The position numbers were made by a program, and so were the translations under genes. Shown here piece after piece: positions 18,561 to 27,958 of a stretch of 64,000 nucleotides of DNA; position 1 is the first letter of the stretch; each line of letters starts with the position of its first letter. The notes beneath the pieces are model-generated. The model worked only from the letters and a program-made list of their open reading frames with translations. It was not told the origin of the DNA and did no database searches. The stretch covers positions 868,001 through 932,000 of the forward strand of contig NZ_CP014234.1 of the NCBI RefSeq assembly GCF_001553955.1. Direction: 5' to 3'. This DNA is from Moraxella osloensis (GTDB taxonomy: Bacteria; Pseudomonadota; Gammaproteobacteria; Pseudomonadales; Moraxellaceae).

Positions 18561-19280
18561 CTATTTTGCCATGCCGATTTTTTGCAGGCGTTTTGCATAA
18601 CGCTCTGCTGGGTTATTGACCCATTCTAGCCACATAATCACACCCGTGATGATGACGGTCAGACTCAAATACAACAATGCTGCTGCCATATAGAAAGTAA
18701 ACGGGCTTTGCGTGGAAGTCGCTGCCGTTTTGGCGTGGCGCATGATATCTTCAAGCCCGACCACAGAAACCAACGCGGTATCTTTGAGCAGTACCAAAAA
18801 CAAATTACCCAGTCCTGGCAGTGCAATACGCCACACTTGTGGCAACGTCACTCGCCAGAGTATTTGAAATTTTTTCATGCCAATCGCTTGCGCCGCTTCG
18901 ACTTGACCTTTTGGAATCTCTTGAAATGCCATACGAAAAATTTCGGTCGCATACGCACCAAATGCCACAGACAGCGCTGTAACCCCCGCCCAGAACGGAC
19001 TGACATCCACATATCCGGTATTGCCAAATTGCGATAGAATAAATCCCATCAACATCGAGCCGCCAAAGTAAATAAACATGACTAACAACAGTTCTGGAAT
19101 ACCACGGATAATCGTGGTGTAAGCGGTGGCGATGGCATTGAGCACTTTAAACCGTGACATCTTAGCGGTCGCGCCCAATAATCCCAAAATCAGCCCAATG
19201 ACCAAACTAGTCAGTGCCAGTTTGATGGTGACCCAAGTGCCACTTAATAATAGCTGCCCAAAACCTTGTAGATCTAACAC
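18561..19280 (-). CDS. Polar amino acid ABC transporter permease (HisQ/ArtQ type)
   Basis: This is the partner permease of the preceding entry, with 239 residues. It shows RGIPELLLVMFIYFGG near the first third, and the EAA loop VEAAQAIGMKKFQILWRVTLPQVWR. The start is a GTG at 19280 with CAGGG about 10 bases upstream. It belongs to the cluster containing the ATPase (22511-21717) and two binding proteins, but is separated from them by a terminator at 19453-19485. It may therefore have its own promoter or depend on read-through. Confidence 0.87.
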   Translation of the reverse strand: MLDLQGFGQLLLSGTWVTIKLALTSLVIGLILGLLGATAKMSRFKVLNAIATAYTTIIRGIPELLLVMFIYFGGSMLMGFILSQFGNTGYVDVSPFWAGVTALSVAFGAYATEIFRMAFQEIPKGQVEAAQAIGMKKFQILWRVTLPQVWRIALPGLGNLFLVLLKDTALVSVVGLEDIMRHAKTAATSTQSPFTFYMAAALLYLSLTVIITGVIMWLEWVNNPAERYAKRLQKIGMAK

Positions 19281-19452
19281 AATATCGATACCCTGTCTTT
19301 TTAACTCTGTTTGTTGACCTATTACCCAAAAAATGCTTAAAACCCAGTTTTACCGTCGCATAGACAAAAGGTGATAACGGATATGACCTTTTGCTTTGTT
19401 TTTTGCAGGGTGCAATTTTACGTGATTGCCCTATCAAAAACCATCAAAAAAA

Positions 19453-19485
19453 CAAAAAACTGAGTGACTTTTCACCCAGTTTTTG
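19453..19485 (-). terminator. Terminator after the mini-lipoprotein gene
   Basis: ACTGAGTGA (19459-19467) pairs with TCACCCAGT (19472-19480) with one mismatch; A/T runs flank both sides. Confidence 0.7.
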
Positions 19486-19509
19486 ACTGAACCTAAGCGT
19501 TTGGTTAAG

Positions 19510-19680
19510 TTATTTGCTGGTACTTGCCACAGTCGTCGTGGTCGTTGTGGTACTAGAGACGGTAACTGCCACGCTGCTTGCCGCCGTCGTTGCTGCTGTT
19601 TTTTCTGCAGGTTTTTGACAACCCACCAGCGCTAGACCTGCCAATGCCAAGCTACCCAATAATGAAATATTTGCTTTCAC
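19510..19680 (-). CDS. 56-residue mini-lipoprotein
   Basis: A GTG start at 19680 (GGAATACAAG upstream) opens a 56-residue frame: a hydrophobic signal, lipobox LVGC, then QKPAEKTAAT and a Ser/Thr/Val-rich tail containing seven Thr in a row. No folded domain follows. The QKPAEK/QKPAQK stretch after the lipid cysteine is the same as in the two binding proteins just upstream, so it may be the stump of a third, truncated binding protein or a genuine tiny lipoprotein. A terminator directly after it shows that its end is a real transcript boundary. Confidence 0.6.
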   Translation of the reverse strand: MKANISLLGSLALAGLALVGCQKPAEKTAATTAASSVAVTVSSTTTTTTTVASTSK

Positions 19681-19770
19681 CTTGTATTCCTAATTTTTAA
19701 CGTCTAACACATGACAATTTTTGCTTGTAAGCTTTAACTACACTAACAGGCAAATAAGTTATTTAACGGC

Positions 19771-20577
19771 TTATTTCGGCAAATCTGCAAAATATTTTTG
19801 GCTGATTTTATCGTAAGTACCATTGGCTTTTAGCGCCGCTAGTGCGGTGTTGAATTTGCCAATCAATGGATCATTTTGACGAAAGGCAATGGCAATTTTG
19901 TCATCAATATTGATCGGTTGACCTTTGACTTCAAAGCCTTGACCTTTGGCAGTTTTTAACCAGTATAAGGCTGGGGCGCTGTCAGAAATCATCAAATCTA
20001 TACGACCCGATTCTAGGTCAAGATAGGCATTATCTTGGGTATCATACAGTTTTGGGGTGGCTTTTGGGAAGTTTTTGGCCAAGTATTCAGCGGCAGTCGT
20101 TGAACGCTGCGCACCCACGGATTTGCCCGCTAGGTCATCAGCGCCTTTGTCTACCCCTTTTTTGCCAATGATAACGAGGTTATTGGTAAAGTATGGGTCG
20201 CTAAATGCCACCACTTTGCGACGCTCTGCGGTGTCTGACATCCCCGCCATGATGGCATGGTATTTTTGTGCTTGTAGCCCTGGAATCAGACCATCCCAAT
20301 CTTGGGAAATCACTTCACATTTTAGCTTGGCTTCAGCACATAGCGCATCTGCCAAATCAATCTCAAAGCCGATTAATTTGCCATTGGCATCTTTATAACT
20401 AAAGGGGACAAAGCTTGATTCGGTAGCGATACGAATCTGTGGCATATCTGCGTTTGCTGCCGTGGTAGCGTTACTTGCTGCTGCCGTGTCTGCTGATTTT
20501 TGGGCAGGTTTTTGACAGGCGGTTACCCCCATCAAAATGGCCAACGACGATACACCCAAAACCGATAACTGTTTCAT
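19771..20577 (-). CDS. Amino acid-binding lipoprotein 1 (HisJ/ArtJ family)
   Basis: This is an extracytoplasmic receptor for a basic/polar amino acid. Lipobox VTAC is followed by QKPAQKSAD and an Ala/Thr linker. The binding domain starts at IRIATESSFVPFSYK, with GFEIDLADALC, the QDWDGLIPGL strand typical of ArgT/HisJ proteins, and AQRSTTAAEYLAK in lobe 2. The protein has 268 residues. It is a tandem paralogue of the next gene; both have the same architecture, so a duplication with possible change of specificity is likely. AAGGTGTTGTT is the ribosome site. Confidence 0.9.
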   Translation of the reverse strand: MKQLSVLGVSSLAILMGVTACQKPAQKSADTAAASNATTAANADMPQIRIATESSFVPFSYKDANGKLIGFEIDLADALCAEAKLKCEVISQDWDGLIPGLQAQKYHAIMAGMSDTAERRKVVAFSDPYFTNNLVIIGKKGVDKGADDLAGKSVGAQRSTTAAEYLAKNFPKATPKLYDTQDNAYLDLESGRIDLMISDSAPALYWLKTAKGQGFEVKGQPINIDDKIAIAFRQNDPLIGKFNTALAALKANGTYDKISQKYFADLPK

Positions 20578-20654
20578 AACAACACCTTTTTGTCAAAATT
20601 TGAGGGTCACCCACATCTATTGTGTAAATCTTAAATCGCTCAATACAACGTCAA

Positions 20655-21461
20655 TTAATTACCAAAATGTTGCTTTTGTAATTTTGCCAACTCGCCATTG
20701 CTTTGTAGTGCACCTAAGGCTTTGTCAAATTCTGCTTTTAGTGGATCGCCTTTACGAATAGCCATTGCGATGTTGTCACCATTATCCATCTCACTGCCGA
20801 CGATTTGGTAGTTGGGGTTTTGTTTGAGCCATTCGCTTGCGGTTACTTTTTCAGACAGCACTGAATCGATACGACCTGATTTTAGGTCAATATAGGCGTT
20901 GTCATAGTTGTCATACAATTTGATTTCGTTGGTTTTGCTCAGTTTATCTTGAAGGTACTGCGCCATGGTGGTTGAGCGTTGACCGCCAATTTTTAGCCCT
21001 GAAATCGCTTGTGGGTTGAATTTGCCACCTTTGGCAGCGACCCAAACCATGGTGTTTTTAAAATAAGGCGTGGTGAAATCCACTTGCGCTGAACGCTCTG
21101 GGGTAATTGACATACCCGCGGCAACCGCGTCGTATTTTCTCGCCATCAAGCCTGGCAAAATACCGTCCCAATCTTGCGCTACGATTTCGCAGTCGAGTTT
21201 CGCTTGGGCACACAAGGCTTTGGCAACATCCACGTCATAACCACCTAACGTGCCATCGGCATTGGTATAGTTAAATGGTTTGTAGGCGCCTTCAGTGGCA
21301 ATACGAATTTTTTTGCCTGTGCTGGCACTGGCAGCGGGTTGGCTGGCGGCTGCACCTTCTGTTTTTTCAGCAGGTTTTTGACAGGCAGTTAATCCCATGC
21401 TAACTGCGCATACCGTTGCCAAGGCGAGTTTTGAGTAGGTTGAATTCAAGGTTGATTGCAT
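20655..21461 (-). CDS. Amino acid-binding lipoprotein 2 (HisJ/ArtJ family)
   Basis: This second receptor of the same family is also 268 residues, with lipobox LTAC followed by QKPAEKTEG. Core motifs are RIATEGAYKPFNY, GGYDVDVAKALCAQ, AQDWDGILPGL, MSITPERSAQVDFTTPYF and GGQRSTTMAQYLQ. It is 77 bases upstream of binding protein 1 on the same strand and they probably share a transcript. TAAGGAACATCC gives a good ribosome site. Which substrate each paralogue takes cannot be read from sequence. Confidence 0.9.
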   Translation of the reverse strand: MQSTLNSTYSKLALATVCAVSMGLTACQKPAEKTEGAAASQPAASASTGKKIRIATEGAYKPFNYTNADGTLGGYDVDVAKALCAQAKLDCEIVAQDWDGILPGLMARKYDAVAAGMSITPERSAQVDFTTPYFKNTMVWVAAKGGKFNPQAISGLKIGGQRSTTMAQYLQDKLSKTNEIKLYDNYDNAYIDLKSGRIDSVLSEKVTASEWLKQNPNYQIVGSEMDNGDNIAMAIRKGDPLKAEFDKALGALQSNGELAKLQKQHFGN

Positions 21462-21671
21462 GGATGTTCCTTACAAATGAAATTTTTGAGTAAAAAGCGA
21501 TTTAATATCAGGTTTCGCTTTCAGCGATTTCAATATTTAAAATCAATGCGACTAAAATAAATGCGAGTTTACAATTTAGTTAAAATTAACATAAATTAAC
21601 ATTTTTGCAAGTGAAAAACGTATTCAGCAACAATTAAATCAAATAAATTTTTTCTGATGCCTAAAACTACA

Positions 21672-21699
21672 AAACCGCCAATCGCATGGCGATTGACGG
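21672..21699 (-). terminator. Terminator after the amino acid transporter ATPase
   Basis: CCGCCAATCGC (21675-21685) pairs with GCGATTGACGG (21689-21699) with one mismatch, followed on the minus strand by TTTT. It splits the ATPase gene from the binding-protein genes. Confidence 0.7.
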
Positions 21700-21716
21700 C
21701 TGATAGGCTGATTGGA

Positions 21717-22511
21717 TTATTTTTGATGGCTTGCCATAAAGTCTTTCACCCGCGCTGATTGCGGATTGTCAAATACTTGCTCTGGTGTGCCTATTTCTTC
21801 GATACGTCCCTCATGCAAGAACACCACTTGGCTTGATACATCGCGCGCAAAACGCATTTCATGGGTCACAATCAGCATGGTGCGACCTTCTTCAGCAAGC
21901 GATTTCATCACCGCTAATACTTCATTGACCAATTCTGGGTCGAGGGCAGAGGTTGGCTCATCAAATAGCAATACTTGGGGCTTCATCGCTAGCGCACGAG
22001 CGATGGCGATACGCTGGCGTTGCCCACCCGATAAGTTTTCTGGGTAAGCATCTTTTTTATCCAGTAGTCCTACGCGTTTTAGTAGCACTTCAGCTTCACT
22101 GATGGCTTGGTCTTTGGCGATTTTTAGGACTTGGGTCGGCCCCTCAATGATGTTTTGCAAAATAGTCCGGTGTGGCCATAGGTTAAAGTTTTGGAACACA
22201 AAACCCATTTTTGAGCGAAACTGCTCAAGCTGACGCTGATTGGCGGCAACCAAATCCCCGGATTTATTCGGTTTTAGTACCAATGCTTCACTGCCCAGGA
22301 AAACCTCCCCTTGCGAGGGGTTTTCAAGCAAATTTATACAGCGTAGCAAGGTGGATTTACCCGAACCGCTCGAGCCCAAAATTGAGATGACATCGCCATC
22401 ATAAGCGGTCAACGATATACCTTTTAGTACCTCAAGCGATCCAAAGTTCTTGTGGATATTGTTAAGTTGCAAGGCTACAGGACGCTGTAAGTTTGGCATA
22501 GCATCTGACAT
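21717..22511 (-). CDS. Polar amino acid ABC transporter ATP-binding protein (HisP type)
   Basis: This is the ATPase that energises the two permeases at 17824-19280. The 264-residue product has Walker [21 protein letters not shown] after the Q-loop, signature LSGGQRQR, Walker [13 protein letters not shown] and [12 protein letters not shown], all matching the HisP/ArtP group. I start at ATG 22511 rather than the TTG at 22520, since GGATTG lies a suitable distance upstream of the ATG. It is the first gene of the leftward cluster. Confidence 0.92.
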   Translation of the reverse strand: MSDAMPNLQRPVALQLNNIHKNFGSLEVLKGISLTAYDGDVISILGSSGSGKSTLLRCINLLENPSQGEVFLGSEALVLKPNKSGDLVAANQRQLEQFRSKMGFVFQNFNLWPHRTILQNIIEGPTQVLKIAKDQAISEAEVLLKRVGLLDKKDAYPENLSGGQRQRIAIARALAMKPQVLLFDEPTSALDPELVNEVLAVMKSLAEEGRTMLIVTHEMRFARDVSSQVVFLHEGRIEEIGTPEQVFDNPQSARVKDFMASHQK

Positions 22512-22757
22512 GATATTCAATCCAAAATTTGACGATAGGTGAAAAAAAACTGTCTATTTTCGCTTAAAACGCTACTAAAACGCAACTTTTTCTCTCATTT
22601 AACTTTATTTTATGGCGTTCGATTTTAGGGCACTGGTCTTTAGCACTGGTTTTTAGATTGAGTCATAACCATTAATTTTTGTCTGTCAAAACTTTCTAAA
22701 TTCCATTTTTGGATTGAAGTTGTTATGATGAAGCGATGATTATATTAGGGACTGACT

Positions 22758-24053
22758 ATGCAAACCATGACTGATACCAAACATTATATGCAAACCGTGG
22801 GACGGCAAGCGCGCGCTGCTTCAGCAATTTTGGCAAAAGCAGACACCGCGCTCAAAAATAGCGCCCTACTCGCTATCTATGACGCCCTGCAACAAGCCAA
22901 ATCACACGTGTTGGCTGCCAATGCCACCGATATGCAAAACGGTCAACAAAAAGGACTCGATGACGCACTACTTGACCGATTAGCGCTCACCGATGCGCGT
23001 TTTGAAGGCATGTTACAAGGGCTTAAAGATGTCGCCATGTTACCTGACCCGATTGGCGAGGTCACCGATATGACCTTTCGTCCATCGGGTATTCAGCTAG
23101 GTAAAATGCGCGTGCCACTGGGTGTGGTCGGGATGATTTATGAATCTCGCCCCAATGTGACGATTGAAGCTGCGTCTTTGGCATTGAAATCTGGCAATGC
23201 GATTATCCTACGAGGCGGGTCAGAAGCGTTTTATTCCAACCAAGCATTGGCTGCGTGTGTCAAGCAAGGCCTGCAAGCAGTTGGTTTGCCAGAGGCCGCC
23301 GTGCAAGTGGTCGAAACCACTGACCGCGCGGCAGTGGGGGAACTTATCACCATGAATCGCTATGTCGATGTGATTGTGCCGCGGGGTGGTAAAAGCCTGA
23401 TTGAGCGTATCAGCAATGAAGCGCGCGTCCCTGTCATCAAGCACCTAGATGGTAACTGTCATACCTTTGTCGATCGCGATGCAAACCTGACTATGGCAAC
23501 TGATATTTGCGTCAATGCCAAAACTCACCGCTACGGCACTTGTAATACCATGGAAACACTGCTGATTGATAGCCAAATCGCTGCGCAAGCGCTGCCGCCA
23601 ATCGCCAGCGCCATTGTGGCGGCAGACAGTGCCATGCAATTACGCGGCTGCCCAAAAACCTTAGCCATCTTGAGCGATACCGCTGAATTAACCGCTCATC
23701 TGTCAGCGGCGAGTGAGGCAGATTGGGATACCGAATATTTGGCGCCAATTTTGGCGATTAAAGTAGTCGCCGATATCGATGAAGCCATTGCCCATATCAA
23801 TAAACATGGCTCACACCATACCGATGCGATTATCACCGAAAACTACTCAAAATCGTTAACATTCATGCGTGAAGTTGACTCTAGTAGCGTGATGGTCAAT
23901 GCATCAACCCGTTTTGCCGATGGTTTTGAATATGGTTTGGGTGCAGAGATTGGTATCTCTACCGATAAAATCCATGCGCGCGGTCCTGTGGGTCTTGAAG
24001 GTTTAACATCGCAGAAATGGATTGTGTTTGGGCATGGGGAAGTGAGAAAATAA
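22758..24053 (+). CDS. proA: Gamma-glutamyl phosphate reductase
   Basis: ProA reduces gamma-glutamyl phosphate to glutamate semialdehyde in proline synthesis, using NADPH. The 431-residue product has the aldehyde-dehydrogenase fold, with [16 protein letters not shown], the catalytic cysteine in [13 protein letters not shown], and the C-terminal [25 protein letters not shown] signature. AGGGACTGACT precedes the ATG. No proB is adjacent. A strong terminator follows. Confidence 0.97.
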   Translation: MQTMTDTKHYMQTVGRQARAASAILAKADTALKNSALLAIYDALQQAKSHVLAANATDMQNGQQKGLDDALLDRLALTDARFEGMLQGLKDVAMLPDPIGEVTDMTFRPSGIQLGKMRVPLGVVGMIYESRPNVTIEAASLALKSGNAIILRGGSEAFYSNQALAACVKQGLQAVGLPEAAVQVVETTDRAAVGELITMNRYVDVIVPRGGKSLIERISNEARVPVIKHLDGNCHTFVDRDANLTMATDICVNAKTHRYGTCNTMETLLIDSQIAAQALPPIASAIVAADSAMQLRGCPKTLAILSDTAELTAHLSAASEADWDTEYLAPILAIKVVADIDEAIAHINKHGSHHTDAIITENYSKSLTFMREVDSSSVMVNASTRFADGFEYGLGAEIGISTDKIHARGPVGLEGLTSQKWIVFGHGEVRK

Positions 24054-24071
24054 TAGTTAGTTACCACCACA

Positions 24072-24101
24072 AAGCCCACTGATTGATGTGGGCTTTTTTT
24101 T
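24072..24101 (+). terminator. Terminator after proA
   Basis: AAGCCCAC (24072-24079) pairs with GTGGGCTT (24088-24095) around an 8-base loop and runs into a T tract. Confidence 0.88.
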
Positions 24102-24119
24102 AATTATTAAACTGGCAAA

Positions 24120-24254
24120 TTACTTAGCTACAGGTTTAAAGATACTAGTTTTAAAGATACTGATTTGATTTACACTGGTAACCGTCAGCATCGGCTCGCC
24201 TTTGCTATCTTGGGTCAGTTTAAATTGTCCATTGAGTGTTGACGGACGCTTTAT
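24120..24254 (-). pseudogene. C-terminal gene remnant
   Basis: On the minus strand an open stretch of about 45 codons ends in TAA at 24120-24122 and reads RPSTLNGQFKLTQDSKGEP and then TVTSVNQISIFKTSIFKPVAK. It looks like the end of a small secreted or lipoprotein beta domain, but has no start; the frame meets a stop a little further upstream, inside the next gene. The tail holds a 15-bp direct repeat (AAAGATACT twice). I take it as a decayed fragment, family unknown. Confidence 0.4.
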
Positions 24255-24258
24255 TTGC

Positions 24259-24858
24259 TTAAATGGGTTTTTGCAAAAACTCTAAAAATACCTCATCGCG
24301 TTTGGGGTCGCCATTGTTGCCGTCTCTTGGAAATGCCATCCTCTCCCCTGTCAGTGAATAACCGCGGCGCTGATAATAACTTAACAGCTCTGGTCGATGA
24401 CTTAAAATCGACATAGATAGATGGGTTAAAGGTAAATAGGTTAAAGGTAAATGGGTTAAGTTTTTGGCGTGGGCGTGTCTGATAGCAAACGTTTCTACCG
24501 CAGACAACATGGTATCGCCAATGCCCTTACCTTGCACAGCAGGATGAACCGCAAAAGTGCCAATATACGCCGCTGGCTGATGGTTAATGGGTGAGAAATC
24601 CACAGAAATACACCCGAGCAAATCATCGCTATCGTGCGGATTTTCAAACACGAACAGATAAACGTTGGGGTTATCTATCATAGCTGTCATTTCCTTAGGC
24701 GTGGTACGAATCCCGCCAATCAAAGCCGCTTCATTGGTCCAGCCTTCATCTGAGCGGTAACAGCGATTGAGCAAAGTTACCAAATTTTCGACGTCTTGTT
24801 GCCTGGCAACGCGTAATTGCACAGCGTTTTTATCGATATCGCTATCAGGGTTTTTCAT
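24259..24858 (-). CDS. GNAT-family N-acetyltransferase
   Basis: The 199-residue product has the GNAT fold: IDNPNVYLFVFENPHDSDDLLGCISVD, then YIGTFAVHPAVQGKGIGDTML with the acetyl-CoA motif Q-G-K-G-I-G, and a C-terminal LLSYYQRRGYSLTGERM strand. Substrate is unknown. I start at 24858 because the upstream frame lacks conserved sequence and AAAGAGAAAAA precedes this ATG. Between the acetyl-CoA motif and the last strands, a leucine-rich LTHLPLTYLPLTHL insert arises from 15-bp tandem repeats (24423-24460), which is unusual for the family. Confidence 0.8.
   Translation of the reverse strand: MKNPDSDIDKNAVQLRVARQQDVENLVTLLNRCYRSDEGWTNEAALIGGIRTTPKEMTAMIDNPNVYLFVFENPHDSDDLLGCISVDFSPINHQPAAYIGTFAVHPAVQGKGIGDTMLSAVETFAIRHAHAKNLTHLPLTYLPLTHLSMSILSHRPELLSYYQRRGYSLTGERMAFPRDGNNGDPKRDEVFLEFLQKPI
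24423..24460. repeat. 15-bp tandem repeat inside the GNAT gene
   Basis: GGGTTAAAGGTAAAT and AGGTTAAAGGTAAAT followed by GGGTTAAG: about 2.5 units, in frame. Confidence 0.8.
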
Positions 24859-25071
24859 GTTTTTTCTCTTTTTATGCTCACAGTCGCTAAACATAGGATG
24901 CGTTAAACATTTTGCCAAGCCAGCTAACCGATTTTGCCACCCCATGCACCCAATTCACTTAAGTTAGCCAACATAGCTAAATTTTAGCAAGCACTACTTT
25001 ATTGTCTATTACTTTGCCATTCAAGCCGTATTTGACGTCATTTTCGTTGCGGTCATATTTTTAACGTTCTA

Positions 25072-25099
25072 TTAACAGACAACAAAGCAGGGTTATAAT
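25072..25099 (+). promoter_or_regulatory. Probable truD promoter
   Basis: TTAACA (25072-25077) and a perfect TATAAT (25094-25099), 16 bp apart. It lies in the 315-base gap 24859-25173, which otherwise shows nothing. Confidence 0.6.
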
Positions 25100-25173
25100 A
25101 AAGCGCTGCTGTAATCGAGATGGTTTATCAATCATTCATTTGTTAAAATAAACCTTTTGCAAGTAACCCTAGC

Positions 25174-26277
25174 ATGCCAAAACTGCCTTCACCCTATACC
25201 CCTGCGATTGAGTCCGCGATGTATAAACAACAACCCACTGATTTTATTGTCCATGAAAAACTCAGTATTGATTTCAATCACGCTGGCGAACATCTTTGGC
25301 TTCATATTCAAAAGACCCGTATGAATACCAATTTTGTGGCAAAGTTGCTGTCACAATGGGCAGGCATCCCACTCAAGGATGTAGGATACTCGGGGCTCAA
25401 AGATCGCCATGCGCTGACGACGCAATGGTTTAGTCTTCGTTTGCCAAAAAAAATTGCCCCTGAACAAAACTTTGAGCAATTTGTCCAGACCAAATTAGCT
25501 AGCGATGAAACGCTAGAAATACTGGCGCAGCATTGGCATCATAAAAAACTGGGTCGCGGTACTCATCAGGCCAATCAGTTTATCATCACCCTACGCGACG
25601 TGGTGGGTGAGAAAGCCGCCATCGAGCAACAACTTGCGACCATCAAAACCCAAGGCGTTCCCAATTATTTTGGCGAGCAGCGCTTTGGGCAAGATGCCAA
25701 TAATATCGATGCCGCTATTGAACTATTTACCCATCATACAATTAGGGGCAAAAAAATTCATCGCAAAGTTGACCAAGATAAAATCAGTCTGTATCTGTCG
25801 GCAGCGCGTAGTGAATTATTCAATGCCATCTTGGCAAAACGTATCGCATTGGACATCTGGAACCAACCGCTTGATGGCGATGTGATGAATTTGGCGGGTT
25901 CAAACAGTATCTTTGTGGCACAGCATATAGATGAGACCATGATATCAAGACTACAAAGTGGCGATATCCATTTGACTGCACCGCTGTGGGGCGCAGGTGA
26001 GCTAAAAAGCAGTGGTAAGGTTAACGCATTAGAACTCTCAGTCATCACTGACAATCCCATTTATCAGCAGCTAAGTCAAGGCTTGATTGCGTTTGGTTTA
26101 AAGCAGCAGCGCCGCCCCCTGCGTATGCTGCCCAGTAACTTGCAATGGGTTTGGCAAGACGGTGAGACATTGGTGTTAGATTTTGAATTGCCAGCAGGCA
26201 GTTTTGCGACGACGATGATTGATACGCTTGTTACAAGCTCGGTACTTAACACTGATTTTATAAAGGCTGAGTTATGA
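25174..26277 (+). CDS. truD: tRNA pseudouridine(13) synthase
   Basis: TruD makes pseudouridine 13 in tRNA-Glu. The 367-residue product includes QQPTDFIVHEKLSIDF, the catalytic aspartate in GYSGLKDRHALTTQW, GRGTHQANQFIITLRD, and VPNYFGEQRFG, all TruD hallmarks. The ribosome site is weak. Its stop codon overlaps the stop of the converging diguanylate cyclase gene by 6 bases, so the two messages are antisense at their ends. Confidence 0.95.
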   Translation: MPKLPSPYTPAIESAMYKQQPTDFIVHEKLSIDFNHAGEHLWLHIQKTRMNTNFVAKLLSQWAGIPLKDVGYSGLKDRHALTTQWFSLRLPKKIAPEQNFEQFVQTKLASDETLEILAQHWHHKKLGRGTHQANQFIITLRDVVGEKAAIEQQLATIKTQGVPNYFGEQRFGQDANNIDAAIELFTHHTIRGKKIHRKVDQDKISLYLSAARSELFNAILAKRIALDIWNQPLDGDVMNLAGSNSIFVAQHIDETMISRLQSGDIHLTAPLWGAGELKSSGKVNALELSVITDNPIYQQLSQGLIAFGLKQQRRPLRMLPSNLQWVWQDGETLVLDFELPAGSFATTMIDTLVTSSVLNTDFIKAEL

Positions 26278-27621
26278 AGGCTGATTGCTTTGCGTCATCA
26301 ATAAATAACATTGACCTTTGACCACACAGTTGCGACCCTTGGCTTTGGCTTGCTGCATTGCCAAATCGGAGAATTTGATAATTTGCTCAAGGGCAGGCGG
26401 CAGTGCAGGCATGGTCGGTAAACTATGCATATACTTGCGCATATATTCGATAAAACCGCGATTATCAATCGCACGCTCGCTATCTTGCCCATGATTTTGA
26501 TAAACGCTGGCAATACCTAAGCTTGCGGTAAATTGAATTTCTGTATCAAAAATCCCATATCTCACCACTTGCTTTTCAAACGCTTGGCGCAGCTGCTCTG
26601 CCATATCGGCAGCTTGCTCAATCCCGGTATTTGGCAAGATGATGCAAAACTCTTCCCCACCCATACGTCCAAACATCGTCCCTGTAGGTAAGAAGTTTTT
26701 TAAGGTATTTGCGGTACAAATCAATGTCGCATCACCGGCGTCATGGCCGTATTCGTCATTGATATGTTTAAATTTATCCAAATCAATATAAATCACACTA
26801 AGCGTGTTCCAATCGTTTTTACGTTCCCATAAATAACTCAAAAAACTATAAATGGTACGCCGATTGGCAATATTGGTGAGCGCATCGGCTTCTAGCAAAT
26901 CATAAATTTTGCGGCGCTGAAAACTCATGACTTTCATGCCCTGCAAAATACAATACAGCGTGACCGTTGCCTTAGCGGTTACCAAAAAACTAAAAGACAA
27001 TCCCCAAAGCCAATGACTACGCGCTGCTAAACTTGGATACAACCTAGGCAGCAATTGCCACCAATTCATGCTATTACTTATATTAAAAATAAATAATGCA
27101 ACAATACAACTGACAAACGACACCCACACCAATCGCCATCTTAATAGCACCATGCCAAGACCTGTGGTACTAATCAGCATGACGCCTTCAAGCGCACTGT
27201 TGTTGCCAATCCAGACGATAAAAAGATTTTCATAAATCAAATAGATGATTACAAAAAAGATTTGGTACTCTCGCCAAAGTCTTGACTGTTCAGGAATGCG
27301 GGTGATGACCCATAGTGAATACCCGCAAAACAACACCATCGCAAGTCCCAAATAGGTGATATTTATCATCAAGCTGCGATTAAAGATTTGGTTGAACTTG
27401 TGCGCAAAAGGAAAGATATCTAGGGGCGATGTGATGACAAGAACTGTCGCATACCAAATTAAATGAAAAAATGTCTCAACCAACGCCAATATAATAAACA
27501 GCATGAATTTATTGGTATCGTTGACTCTTGGCGAATTGATATATAGCGAAGGTTTAAAGCTAAAAAATTTTAGCGTTTGTTGCAATTGTTCTTTAAAGCT
27601 TGGCAAGGCTGTTTGGGTCAT
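26272..27621 (-). CDS. Membrane-bound diguanylate cyclase (GGDEF)
   Basis: The product is predicted to make cyclic di-GMP from two GTP at the inner membrane. The N-terminal half (about residues 40-235) has six or seven hydrophobic segments, a sensor of unknown ligand. The GGDEF domain occupies about residues 255-420: DALTNIANRRTIYSFL, the metal-binding IDLDKFKHINDEYGHDAGD, and the active site GRMGGEEFCIILP. The position of the RxxD inhibitory site reads PTGT, so product inhibition through that site is probably absent. The domain also carries an insertion near FIEYMRKYMHSLPTMPALP. C-di-GMP signalling fits with the pilus genes nearby, but no direct link is visible. Confidence 0.9.
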   Translation of the reverse strand: MTQTALPSFKEQLQQTLKFFSFKPSLYINSPRVNDTNKFMLFIILALVETFFHLIWYATVLVITSPLDIFPFAHKFNQIFNRSLMINITYLGLAMVLFCGYSLWVITRIPEQSRLWREYQIFFVIIYLIYENLFIVWIGNNSALEGVMLISTTGLGMVLLRWRLVWVSFVSCIVALFIFNISNSMNWWQLLPRLYPSLAARSHWLWGLSFSFLVTAKATVTLYCILQGMKVMSFQRRKIYDLLEADALTNIANRRTIYSFLSYLWERKNDWNTLSVIYIDLDKFKHINDEYGHDAGDATLICTANTLKNFLPTGTMFGRMGGEEFCIILPNTGIEQAADMAEQLRQAFEKQVVRYGIFDTEIQFTASLGIASVYQNHGQDSERAIDNRGFIEYMRKYMHSLPTMPALPPALEQIIKFSDLAMQQAKAKGRNCVVKGQCYLLMTQSNQPS

Positions 27622-27856
27622 AGGATTATTGCAAAATCAATAAATCTATTAAAAAAGGGCGTCACACATTAAACAAATCAAGACGGTTATGTCAGTCATT
27701 GATTAGTTTTAGTGGTTTGCATTTAACTCACCCTAAAGATTATATAAGGTATTGTTGCTTCATTCTAATACTTTATTAATAAATACTACGTAAATGTTTA
27801 ATTTTTTTAAATTAGTCTTCATTTGTTTATTTTTATAATAATGTTATCGACAAAAT

Positions 27857-27880
27857 AAAAAAGGTAAGCATTGGCTTACC
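27857..27880 (-). terminator. Terminator downstream of the NlpC/P60 gene
   Basis: GGTAAGC (27863-27869) pairs with GCTTACC (27874-27880); on the minus strand it is followed by T6. The 337-base gap 27622-27958 is AT-rich and holds only this. Confidence 0.8.
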
Positions 27881-27958
27881 TTGATGAGCATTTTACAGCA
27901 TTTTAACTTGATTGGTTTTTTCAACAATATTCTTTAATAGTAACGTTCTCGATTACAC

